Below, piece by piece: positions 36,455 to 46,294 of a DNA stretch of 64,000 bases. Position numbers and translations under genes: made by a program. Numbering within the stretch: position 1 is the stretch's first letter; each line of letters starts with the position of its first letter. The notes under the pieces are model-generated. The model did no database searches and had not been told where the DNA came from. It saw nothing but the letters and a program-made list of their open reading frames with translations. The DNA is from Saxidomus purpurata (Eukaryota > Mollusca > Bivalvia > Venerida > Veneridae), in assembly GCA_022818135.1 (NCBI GenBank), contig JAFMSR010000002.1, forward strand, positions 54,824,160 to 54,888,159, written 5' to 3'.

Positions 36455-38373
36455 AAAATCATGCCAAATATTCTGCGGAATTTTTTTCTGTGGCGTACTT
36501 ATGACCGCAGAAAATGCATAAATATTGGAACGGCAAAGTACAGAATCAGATACGGTTTAGAAACTATTTTATTTCCGAAACTCCGAAGTTCCTATTATCT
36601 GTTATAAATATAAAACACCTGTTAGAAATGTTATATTCAATTACAATAAAATTGTTTCCGACCTAGATGTTCAAACAAATACCCCTTCTTACTGCGAATG
36701 TAAAAACTCGAAATTTTGCTATTCAGATGCCGGTCATGTCATCACTGGTAATTTTGATATTATTAAAGACAAGCGTATTCGTAATTTATTCTTTAAAGGA
36801 CCAAAATACAGAATTCCTTCTACTATTGATTCCCTGTTTGATATTATTTTTGTTTTTTTGTTTTCATGCTTGTCGTGGTCATATTGCGGAATCCATCGAA
36901 ACGTTTTGTGTTAAATGGTGTCGTCGTGAGAATGCTGATCCAAATGCATTAACGTCTTGGAAACGAAGTATTTTTAACATTGTCGATTCTCGTATAAAAT
37001 TTTACCAAACAAATGAACACCTACTTCCATCAAAACCCAAGTTTACTTTAAGACATCTGAAAAAGGAAATCCAAGAATTTCATTCTAAGTATGTCTTAGT
37101 TCCAGCAGACAAGGCGGCCAACAATATTATCATCATTTGACGCCTACATTATATTAATGTTTTACAAAACGAACTAAATAGCACTAAAGCTTATATATTG
37201 AGTCCTTCCGTTGAACAAAATGTGGTCACTGATCACATCAGTGAAGTTTCTAATTTGAAAGTTCGTATAGATGATCAACATATTAAACTTCCTACTATGT
37301 ACTGGAGTCCTAAATTACATAAACAACCATATAAAGCTCGTTTCATCGCTAATTCAAGCTCTTGTACCACTACAAATATTTCAAAACTATTAACATCTTG
37401 CCTAACTGCTATAAAAGCCCACGTGAAAAGATATTGTGATAAAGTATACGAAAACTCTGGTAAACATTTATTTTGGTCGATCAAAAATTCTGGCGAAATC
37501 CTGGATAAGTTTAAAGTTAATAATTACAAAGTAACTTCAGTCAGTACATACGATTTTTCTACTCTGTATACCACTTTACCACATAATTTAATAAATGACA
37601 AGCTAACTGCCCTAATTCAAAAGACTTTTGCCAGGGAGAATGTTACATTTCTCGCCTGCAATTTCGATAAAGCTTTTTTTACTAGCTGTATTGTTAAACA
37701 TTATACTATGTGGACCTGTGACGAAGTTTGTAAAGCCCTTTCCTTTTTATTGAACAACATTTATATAAGGTTTGGGAATACAGTTTTCAGACAAGTAATC
37801 GGTATTCCCATGGGAACAAATTGTGCACCCCTTGTCGCAGATTTGTTTTTATATTGTTATGAAAGAGACTTTATGTTGAGTCTTTCTCCAGATACACAGG
37901 CAGACATTATCACTGCTTTTAATAATACATCACGCTATCTGGATGATATCCTTAATATGGATAACCCGTTCTTTGGTCAGTTGGTAGACACTATTTATCC
38001 CCGGGAACTCCAGTTAATTAAAACTAACAATTTGGATACTGGTGCTTCATTTTTAGATTTACATCTCTCTATTTATAACAATATTATACATACCAAAATT
38101 TATGATAAGAGGGATGATTTTAATTTTAGTATTGTAAATTTCCCCCCATTTGGATGGGGATGTACCTCATGCTACATCTTATGGGGTATACATTTCTCAG
38201 TTAATTCGGTTTGCCAGAGCGTGTAGTCATGTTGAGGATTTCAATGAACGTAATCAATATATTACAAATAAACTTCTTCAACAGGGCTACCGTTATTACA
38301 AATTGCGTAAATATTTTGCTAAATTTTACTATCGTAATTCTGATTTGGTTTTGAAATTCAATAGTAATCTAAA
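36455..38373 (+). pseudogene. PLE-type reverse transcriptase (copy C), broken
   Basis: Reverse transcriptase of a Penelope-like element; the class is my inference from the motif order. Visible in order: SYCECKNSKFCYSDAGHV (about 36690-36740), YWSPKLHKQPYKARFI (37300-37350), TYDFSTLYTTLPHNL (37545-37590), the GIPMGTNCAPLVADLFL block (about 37801), the catalytic SRYLDDIL (about 37932-37953), FLDLHLS and YDKRDDFNF (38050-38130), ending at VLKFNSNLK. Damage: a frameshifting insertion of about 28-31 bp at 36831-36860 that is itself the element's own 3' tail; an in-frame TGA at 37138; one extra C in the run at 38141-38146. No GIY-YIG endonuclease is seen. Sequence 36455-36560 is probably 5' untranslated. 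Confidence 0.8.
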
Positions 38374-38417
38374 ACGAGCCCCACAGCACCCAGAAGTGCA
38401 CACCACCAACACACAAG
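38374..38417 (-). mobile_element. PLE-type 3' fragment, inverted
   Basis: CGAGCCCCACAGCACCCAG through ACCACCAACACACA is an inner piece of the 3' region in minus orientation, joined directly to the end of copy C. It lacks the terminal ~45 bp, so it is a rearrangement product, not a fresh insertion. Confidence 0.75.
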
Positions 38418-38534
38418 TTTGATACAAGTTCATGCCTGATACGGTGTTTTGAATTGTACGACATATTGCCCGTTTTACGCCATAACACAGTATCAAATTA
38501 GCGTTATAAATCCGGTGCCGTCAGTTTCTATTTC

Positions 38535-38705
38535 ATGGTAGATTTACATTACAAACTTACCTTTACTACCAAAATCGTTGATCAAGTACGTGATTTGGTG
38601 AATATGCGAGTAATATTTAAATTTCCGGAAGCGTATCAACAGACAGAAATCAGAACTAAGTTTGCTCTATACGAAAATGCTTTACAAACATATTTCAACA
38701 TAAAG
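38535..38705 (+). CDS. Candidate first coding exon, 57 residues, unrecognised
   Basis: ATG at 38535 opens a frame that reaches a strong donor, ATAAAG/GTAAGG, at 38705/38706 in phase 0. The peptide begins MVDLHYKLTFTTKIVDQVR and ends ENALQTYFNIK. Composition is coding-like (balanced charge, few low-complexity runs). I recognise no family. The next exon was not securely found; 40261-40374 has a different phase at its only acceptor. It could also be a chance frame. Confidence 0.35.
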
Positions 38706-38743
38706 GTAAGGTACAATGTACGATATATAACATTATAATACCG

Positions 38744-38895
38744 CAGAAAAAATTATAGATTCTGATTGGTCAAGAGCCTCTGTATATGAGACCGTATACA
38801 CCGTGAGCAATCCCGTATATACCGTCTCCCCTTTAAGAGCCTCATCGTGTTTGCCTTTTCTGAATTGCTAGAGAAGCTCTGCAAACACTGTTTAC
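38744..38895 (+). repeat. Dispersed repeat shared with 60258-60372
   Basis: Both copies carry GATTCTGATTGGTCAAGAGC (with an inverted CCAAT box), GTATATGAG.CCGTATA and CCCGTATATACCGTCTCCC. The copy here has an extra CACCGTGAGCAAT segment. Class unknown. Confidence 0.7.
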
Positions 38896-39684
38896 ATTTA
38901 AAACAAAATGGCCACCGTGTCACCGTTTCAATTTTTTCAGCGACGTTTGTAAGCACTGCACATGTCGTTTGGAAAAATCAAATTCATAGACATTAAAACT
39001 TACATTGATGCTATCTGTACCTTCGTTTCTCCCGGGTCAAAACGGGATACGAACATAAGATCTCATTTCAGTCGATCAAGTTCCATGACAATGAATTCCA
39101 GTGGAATCTTATTAATTTAAAATGAAAACACGGTCATAATGACATTGACACTAAAAAGTACTCTTCAAATTAATGGTATCCCTCTCTTCATTTAACGGCT
39201 GCTGACAAGACATCCATGTACACATTCAACCTCTGGTATGACGATATAAAATATACCGCCAGATCGTAGGAAAATGTGAAAACAAATGTCCTTTTCTATC
39301 CTGTTTATGAACAACCTTAGGTAGATCTAGTCCTATTTCAATTGTCTTGAAATAAAGTGAAGTCCTACTGCAATAAAACGCTGTTTATCCTTATTTTGTG
39401 TCACATCAATAAGCCGAAGTAGATATAATACTAGTAAATCAAAAAGAAATCTGTGTTTATCCAGTCAACACGTTACAAAAAATGTCTACCAAAACATTAC
39501 TATCTCGGTGACGTAGACTTGAACTGATGACGTAATAAATATGGAATAGGACAAGTTTAACGGAAATTGTTTACAGTGTGACTGCAATTAATACAACATT
39601 TCATACTCTACTTTGCTCTCTTTTTATTCCAATAAAAATACGGAGAAAAAAGTAAGATCGGCAAATTCCGGGAGCAGTACGGAA
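38896..39684. other. No gene recognised
   Basis: Unique-looking AT-rich DNA between candidate exons. No splice-bounded frame I can support. Confidence 0.4.
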
Positions 39685-39981
39685 TCATACGAATGTAAAA
39701 GGTTTTGGGGCTCCCATGGGTATCGTCTTTTTGTCATTCATAAATAAAACAGTAATATTTCGGCAACAATTTAGATAGTGTTTTTGTCTTTCAAACAAAT
39801 ATGCGGTATTATAAAATTCGTTATACAGATTCTTGACGATGTATACGGACTCGTATAGTTTGTTGGTGCCGATACTATCCCGAGCCGTAATATGCAAAAT
39901 GCAAATACAGATGTTTATCATAAAACATAAAATGACAAAAACAATTATTGGAAAAAACAACAAATCAATATAGAAATACAT
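39685..39981 (-). CDS. Hypothetical type II membrane protein exon, about 98 aa
   Basis: Frame from ATG at 39981 on the minus strand. Residues 5-32 are strongly hydrophobic (LLFFPIIVFVILCFMINICI) and look like a signal anchor. A polar part follows (SIGTNKLYESVYIVKNLYNE, then CCRNITVLFMNDKKTIPMG). There is one N-glycosylation motif, NIT. Near the 3' end a donor-like TTC/GTATGA at about 39690 precedes the stop, so this may be a first exon. Golgi enzymes often have this plan, but no catalytic motif is visible and I assign no function. It lies 0.8 kb beyond the opsin stop, same strand. Confidence 0.35.
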   Translation of the reverse strand: MYFYIDLLFFPIIVFVILCFMINICICILHITARDSIGTNKLYESVYIVKNLYNEFYNTAYLFERQKHYLNCCRNITVLFMNDKKTIPMGAPKPFTFV

Positions 39982-40260
39982 AAATACGAATGCATTGAAG
40001 AAAGTAATGTATAAAACGTTTCTTACTTAAGATCTAAATGAAAAGAATTTTGCACAAATGAATTAGTCTGTAAATATCAATGAAAAAGGTGGCAAGAAAA
40101 ACAATAGTCCAGGAGTAATAGACAAAAAAGAGAGTAAAAGACAATTGATTTGCAGTTATCAATTTTTGTATTTAAATCAACAGTCTGGCGAAAATCTATA
40201 TTCCATAATCATAATATGTGTCTTTGAATTGCAAGTATTGGAACTTACTGAATTACATTA

Positions 40261-40374
40261 ATGCTTTCTCTTAGATTACCATTAAAATACTGGTATCTTA
40301 GCATGGATAGAGCAGAAGCATCCCCATGTCTAAAAGAGTATTTAGCTGCATCACTAATTAACGTTATCATCAGG
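40261..40374 (+). CDS. Candidate short exon, 38 codons, unrecognised
   Basis: An in-frame ATG at 40261 (or an acceptor CTCTTAG/ATTACC at about 40273) leads through LPLKYWYLSMDRAEASPCL and KEYLAASLINVIIR to a donor-like AGG/GTAAAT at 40374/40375. Past the donor the frame stops within four codons, as an exon would. It is antisense to, and 0.4 kb beyond, the opsin 3' end. Evidence is composition and splice signals only. Confidence 0.25.
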
Positions 40375-40748
40375 GTAAATGAATGATTGTATTTATTGAT
40401 TTAGAAACCGTTAATGGAGTTTTATTAAAAAAAACTTGTTTTAAGACATTTTTAGAAGCGTGTTTACTTAATAGTTTGCTATATTTTGATCAGCAATAGA
40501 ATAGTTTTGACTTTACGTGAAATGTGTCTTAACTATGATATAAAAGAGAATTATCTTATCGAATGGTTTGCTCATATAAATTCCTTTTTTGAGAAATTTT
40601 TATGTGAGATTCAAATAAATGGAATTTTTTATGTGAGATTTAATTAAACGAGAAAGATCATAAATAAGATTCGTTTAAATGTTCTAAAGGAATCTGTGAA
40701 AATATAGGAATTATTCTTTTTAAAAATTGTCAGCCATTTTCCGACAAG

Positions 40749-40754
40749 TTTATT
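40749..40754 (-). terminator. Putative polyadenylation signal of the opsin gene
   Basis: AATAAA on the minus strand (TTTATT on plus), about 51 bp beyond the opsin stop codon at 40805-40807. Confidence 0.5.
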
Positions 40755-40804
40755 TGTAGTTAAAAGCCATCTATCATTAGTCTATCAAAGCAATTGCCTT
40801 AACT

Positions 40805-41604
40805 CTACAGTTGTACCACAGGTCTTCTAGACCTTTCATTTCCCAAATTGTGTATAATTTCCAGACGAGTTCTCTCTGATGATGCAAAAGATGACCGCAT
40901 CAACTTAAAGCGTTGGTTACAAAAAAGATGTAACTTTAACTTGAAACTTCTGAGCAATAACGCATAAAGAAGAGGATTGAGGATTGTCGAAATCTTAGCA
41001 AACACCGCAGGTAAAACTATTGCCAAAGGTGTAAGATCATATCTGTTTCCAAATAATCCTATCCATGACACAATGCTGTAAGGTGTCCAAGAAAGACAGA
41101 ACACAGAAATGAGAATAAAACCTGCTCGAACAGTTTTCATCTCGTATCTTTCTAATTTCCTACTTTTGCGCATGCGTCTGAAAGATGTTTCGTTGAATTG
41201 ACCACTTTTCCTAACGCTAAAATACCTCCTTTCATGGTTCCTAACTTTAACATAAATTATACTGTAGCAAATTACCATACAAGTTAAAGGAATGCCGAAG
41301 AAAATCACTTGAATCAACACATTGTATAAAACAGCTGATGGTGACTTGGTAAAGTAATCAAATGAACATGACAGTCTCGAGCCTTCTATAACGTAATGCC
41401 CAAAACCAATAAAAGGCATCAGAGCAAAGGCTAAAGACGTCAACCAAATGCACACCGTGGCGAAATATGCATACATATCATCTGCAGGATATCGAACCGG
41501 TATTGTCCTTGATATAACTACACAGCGGTCAATAGCTACAGCCATCAAGGACAAAATTGCTCCGAAGCCTGTGAACGCACCTATGAAGGTGTCGTAGTAA
41601 CAAA
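40805..41604 (-). CDS. Opsin, terminal exon (TM3 to C terminus)
   Basis: A rhodopsin-class GPCR exon of 265 residues after an acceptor TTTTGTTTTCAG at 41605. It would bind retinal as a light sensor or photoisomerase. Landmarks: TM3 cysteine (codon 41602-41600) paired with ECL2 SCSFDY; Asp three residues later (41593-41591), at the bovine E113 position; AIDRC in place of DRY; ECL2 HYVIEG keeps the E181-equivalent Glu; TM6 CLSWTPYSIVSWIGLFG; TM7 PAVFAK with the Schiff-base Lys at 40996-40994, then NPLLY six residues on. The Lys separates it from other GPCRs. TM6/TM7 and ECL2 resemble r-opsins/melanopsins, but the HPK tripeptide after TM7 is absent (LLRSFK). The frame upstream of 41604 is intronic. 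Subfamily is uncertain. Confidence 0.88.
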
Positions 41605-41631
41605 CTGAAAACAAAAATAAGTTTTGGTTAA
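41605..41631 (-). promoter_or_regulatory. Alternative in-frame splice acceptor extension of the opsin exon
   Basis: A second acceptor, TTTTTTTTTACAG, ends at 41632, exactly 27 nt upstream of the proximal one. The 27 nt read through without a stop and keep phase 1, adding nine residues (NQNLFLFSV-like) just before the TM3 cysteine. The pyrimidine tract of this acceptor is the T-rich terminus of PLE copy D. Use of the site is an inference. Confidence 0.45.
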
Positions 41632-41635
41632 CTGT

Positions 41636-41682
41636 AAAAAAAAACAAAAATAATATCAAACAGGGAATGCCACGTACCAAAA
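41636..41682 (-). mobile_element. PLE-type copy D: 46-bp tail in the opsin intron
   Basis: Matches the last ~46 bp of the element (minus orientation, same as the opsin). It stops at GTACCAAAAAC, where other copies continue GCAGCCTCC. A 24-bp tandem pair (TGTACCAAAAACCGCATCAG) follows at 41677-41724. Confidence 0.85.
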
Positions 41683-41861
41683 ACCGCATCAGGCTATGTA
41701 CCAAAAACCGCATCAGGCTATTTGGGATCCTGTTTCTATTATTAATGACATCGCTGAATGAAATCAAGTAAAACAAAGTTAAATTTGCCAACATTGATGG
41801 AATTAAAATCTCGAAAGAAGTTAGAGCCACTAGCTTATGAAGAAATAAGAATTTGAGAACT

Positions 41862-42748
41862 TTGATTTGGTTTTGAAATTCAATAGTAATCTAAAGACTC
41901 TTCTGCGAGAAGGTATTTCAAAACCCGATTTTTATGGGGATGTGGTTTACAAACTTCGTAAGATTTTGGGTCATGGCAATTTTCCAACTGTATTTGCTAA
42001 AATTATAAAACGTTTTGTTAAAAGAGGTTACGACCCAACTGTTTTGAGACACACCGCATGTTTGGTGTTCAACCCGTTTACAGTTGGACGCTATGCTTCC
42101 CCTTCTTTGATTGTGTCTGACGGAAGAGGGGGAGGACTCTGTGATGGGCAGTTTTTAAATCCCACTGGGACGAAACTGTTTTGATTTCTGTCCTCTGGCC
42201 TGTTTCGTCGGGCCCTTAAGGGTGTTTCTCTTGGTGCTCTGCCTTCTGCAAAGGCATTGAGTACATACGTTTTTTGGTTCTCAAGGTTTGCTTTTTATAT
42301 ATTTATACACGAGCATTTTTGTGTTTTACATTCCATGCCTTTTGTTTCCATTACGTGTGTTAGAGATTCACCTAGCAGGGATTACTTTTATTTACACTGT
42401 CCTGTGACTTTGGAACATGGTGGGGGTAAGAGTGAGGTTGGGTGCGCACCATAAACCGGTTTAAGCTCCCCAGTGGTGTTTTTGCCACTGACCGTTCCAA
42501 GGCGGTGCCCCACTGTGTTCCTTTAATTGTTCGTTTTGTCCTCGTGTGTTTGCTTTGTATGCTAGTGTGTGTTGGTAGTGTATATATGTGTGTGTACATG
42601 ATTGTGTGTGTGTGTGTCGTGTGTGTGTGCGTGTGCGCGCGTGTGTGTGTGTTGGTGGTGTGCACTTCTGGATGATGTGGGGTTCGTTTTGGGGAGGCTG
42701 CGTTTTTGGTACGTGGCATTCCCTGTTTGATATTATTTTTGTTTTTTT
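41862..42748 (+). mobile_element. PLE-type copy E in the opsin intron
   Basis: Plus orientation, antisense to the opsin. Starts at the GATTTGGTTTTGAAATTC coding segment, carries the C-terminal coding end (LKTLLREGISKPDFYGDVV), the 3' region, a shortened and interrupted TG microsatellite (42603-42652) and the full tail ending TTTGTTTTTTT. Its first ~30 bp repeat the last ~30 bp of copy C. Confidence 0.9.
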
Positions 42749-42881
42749 ACATACATACACGTCCCAATTCAGTCTAAATTAAATAATCTTGCATTATTCA
42801 AATTAAATAATTTCAGTTCCTTTCGGCTGTGTCATTAACAGGCATCATTATGGACACCAAATATTGAACGAGGATACTTAC

Positions 42882-43021
42882 AAAATTCCTCGACGTGTTT
42901 TTCTACTTGCTCTCGTAAGTAAACGTTTACAAGTGCTGGAAGATAGCATACACACATCAACACGTCAGCAACCGTTAAGCTAGCAATAAAAATGTTCGAT
43001 GCAGTTCGTAAGCTTCTGTAC
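42882..43021 (-). CDS. Opsin, upstream exon (TM2)
   Basis: A 140-bp exon bounded by acceptor TTCCGTTTCAG (ends 43022) and donor T/GTAAGTAT (42882/42881). It begins with the last base of a codon (phase 2 before it) and ends one base into the next (phase 1), matching the TM3 exon exactly: GAA TTT T + TT TGT TAC. It encodes YRSLRTASNIFIASLTVADV, the canonical intracellular loop 1/TM2 sequence with the conserved Asp of TM2, followed by CYLPALVNVYLREQVEKHVE. The preceding exon (N terminus and TM1) should lie to the right on this strand; I could not identify it, so the gene is partial or has a long first intron. Confidence 0.85.
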
Positions 43022-43207
43022 CTGAAACGGAAAAAATATTTAGATCCATTTAAGTTGTCAAAAAAATAAACCATTATGAACCTATATCGCTCACCTGACT
43101 ACCAGTGCACTTACTTAGGGAACCATTTTATCAGCTGTACTCTTCAAACTTAATTACATGATTGGCTTTGCTGAGTATATGATCCCTTCTTTTTTGGGGT
43201 GAGTGTG

Positions 43208-43468
43208 TTAAAGAGGCACTCTCTACATCTTGCAGATTATATTCTCAAAACATAGATTATGTGTTCAGTGACCGTAAAATGATAAATAAATACAATTTCA
43301 ACGAACCTATGGTGAAAAATGCATCATTTTACCACACTTAATCAATAAAGAGGCTTTCTGTCATAAATCGCATCTACCAATTAATACCCATAATAAGCAA
43401 CAATTCTAAATAGATTATTCAATAATTTACGGTACTGTAGTTTATTTTAAACCGCTGATTTTATTGAT
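43208..43468 (-). mobile_element. MITE family A, partial, cut by PLE copy F
   Basis: Starts TTAAAGAGGCACTCTCTACA and proceeds to AAACCGCTGATTTTATTGAT, where PLE copy F begins. The remaining ~120 bp of the MITE do not reappear after F, so part was lost. Confidence 0.75.
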
Positions 43469-43551
43469 AAAAACAAAAATAATATCAAACAGGGAATGCC
43501 ACGTACCAAAAACGCAGCCTCCCCAAAACGAGCCCCACAGCACCCAGAAGT

Positions 43552-43635
<84 letters not shown>

Positions 43636-43709
43636 TACCAACACACACTAGCATACAAAGCAAACACACGAGGACCAAACGAACAATCAAAGGAACACAG
43701 TGGGAACCT
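43469..43709 (-). mobile_element. PLE-type copy F, strongly 5'-truncated
   Basis: Minus orientation. Tail, CGAGCCCCACAGCACCC block, a pure CA microsatellite at 43553-43630, then the ACAAAGCAAACACACGAGGA block, ending at CACAGTGGG. Here the GTACACACACAAA segment beyond the CA tract is missing. Confidence 0.85.
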
Positions 43710-43981
43710 TGGTACGATTCGGTGGCAAGACAGTATTCTAGAAAACGTGATCGACACAAAGAGCGAAAGCCATCAAAACAAAGAATATTAATCATTCATC
43801 ACGTACAAAAAATTAAGATATAAAGTAAACAATCAAATCAAGCATGCTAGAGAACAATTTTTTCTAATCTAGAAAGAAATGTTGAACATTTTAGCACCAC
43901 AAATATTAAACAATATTAGAACACATTACGTCAGCTTGTAAAAACTAAGAGAAACTCGGAAACAATATCCCCGATTACAGT
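43710..43981. other. No gene recognised
   Basis: Unremarkable AT-rich DNA to the right of copy F. Confidence 0.4.
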
Positions 43982-44365
43982 TATTAAAGGGGCACCCCTA
44001 CATGAATATATTCTCGAAACATAGACTATGTGTTCAAAGAACGAAAAATGCTAAATTAATACAATTTCAAAGAAGAACCTATGGTGAAAAATGCCTCATT
44101 TAACCTCAATTTATCATTATAGATGAATCGCATCCACCAATGCCCTATAACGACATACCCTATAACTGATGTAGTTTAAATAACCCCCAAAGCATAAATA
44201 AAAGAATCTTTGGAAGTATTATAACTTTACCTAAAAGTTTTAGCTATGGAATAATGACTGGGAATGCATAGCTGAAACTTTTAGGTTAAGTGATTATACT
44301 TAAAAATATTATATTAATTATGTTTTTGAGGTTATTTAGTTTGACATCAGTTATAGAGTTTGTAC
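43982..44365. mobile_element. MITE family A: one fragment plus an inverted pair
   Basis: 43982-44135 is a minus-orientation start (TTAAAGGGGCACCCCTAC). From about 44150 a plus-orientation start (CATACCCTATAACTGATG) runs to about 44255, and a minus-orientation start (TTTGACATCAGTTATAG, at 44340-44356) closes a large inverted repeat with arms of about 100 bp around TAAAAGTTTTAGCTATGG. Confidence 0.7.
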
Positions 44366-44373
44366 CTTAAATG

Positions 44374-44712
44374 CCATGGACATGGATCATACTGCTTTAC
44401 AGATAAGGACAAAGCAGAATGTCTTAACGATTATTTTGCTTCCATTTCACAAATCGACGAATCTGCTTCAATTTGGCCCGAATTTGTAAGTAAATCCAAT
44501 ATATTTTTATCATCAATTCATAACTCTGAGCAAGAAATCATTGCCATTATCAAACCATTAGATACTAATAAAGCAGTCGGTAATGAAATGATTAGTAACA
44601 TAGTTTTTAAGAAGATATCTCGAACCGCATGTAAGCCCATATGTTTATTGTTTAATAAAAAGCTCTCTGAAGGAATTAACCCAGAAAATTGGAAAACAAA
44701 ATTTATTAATTG
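44374..44712 (+). pseudogene. Jockey/CR1-like LINE reverse transcriptase, N-terminal fragment
   Basis: Reads FTDKDKAECLNDYFASIS near 44395-44445, then KPLDTNKAVGNEMISN (about 44550-44600) and KPICLLFNKKLSEGINPENWK, the region just upstream of the RT fingers in Jockey/CR1-like elements. It continues, after 3.15 kb of inserted repeats, at 47866. No start codon or endonuclease is visible. A dead copy. Confidence 0.75.
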
Positions 44713-44857
44713 TGGTAAAATGAGAGGCAGTTTTCGCCATAAATTCTTGTTTGAAATTGTATTTATTATCATTTTACATTCATTGAACACATAATCTATG
44801 GTTCGAGTATATAGTCTGCTAGATATAGGGAGTGCCTCTTTAAACAAGAGGGCCAAT
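44621..44857 (+). repeat. 237-bp tandem duplication, copy 1 (empty site)
   Basis: Starts CGAACCGCATGTAAGCCC, covers the end of the LINE fragment, a MITE A piece and the first bases of a Helitron-like repeat. The same order repeats from 44858 (CGAACCGTATGTAAGCCC), but in copy 2 PLE copy G interrupts it between 44889 and 45880. Confidence 0.85.
44713..44843 (+). mobile_element. MITE family A, 3' fragment
   Basis: GTGGTAAAATGAGAGGC through GGGAGTGCCTCTTTAA. Its duplicate is at 45936-46067. Confidence 0.8.
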
Positions 44858-44889
44858 CGAACCGTATGTAAGCCCTTATGTTTATTGTT

Positions 44890-45879
<990 letters not shown>

Positions 45880-45935
45880 CAAAAAAAGCTCTCTGAAGGA
45901 ATTAACCCAGAAAATTGGAAAACAAATTTATTAAT

Positions 45936-46067
45936 TGTGGTAAAATGAGAGGCATTTTTCGCCATAAATTCTTGTTTGAAATTGTATTTATTTATCATTT
46001 TTCATTCATTGAACACATAATCTATATTTCGAGTATACAGTCTGCTCGATATATGGAGTGCCTCTTT
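45936..46067 (+). mobile_element. MITE family A, 3' fragment (duplicate)
   Basis: Duplicate of 44713-44843 with a few substitutions; ends GGAGTGCCTCTTTAAA. Confidence 0.8.
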
Positions 46068-46108
46068 AAACAATAGGGCCAATATTGCCCTATATCGCTC
46101 AGCTTGGT

Positions 46109-46241
46109 ACAAAAAAAACAAAAATAATATCAAACAGGGAATGCCACGTACCAAAAACGCAGCCTCCCCAAAACGAGCCCCACAGCACCCAGAAGTGCAC
46201 ACCACCAACACACACACACGCACACACACACACACACAACA

Positions 46242-46294
<53 letters not shown>

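Noticed and set aside
38150..38422. Independent 90-aa protein
   Set aside because: It is the correct PLE frame restored after the one-base shift at 38141-38146, running into an inverted tail fragment.
41605..41830. An N-terminal extension of the opsin frame with a hydrophobic stretch
   Set aside because: It lies in the intron: the TM2 exon joins at 41604 (or 41631) in matching phase, and part of the extension translates the PLE tail.
42257..42454. 65-aa frame repeated in several PLE copies (FWFSRFAFYIF-like)
   Set aside because: It lies in the 3' region beyond the RT stop, appears on either strand depending on copy orientation, and shows no sign of selection; conserved because the copies are young.
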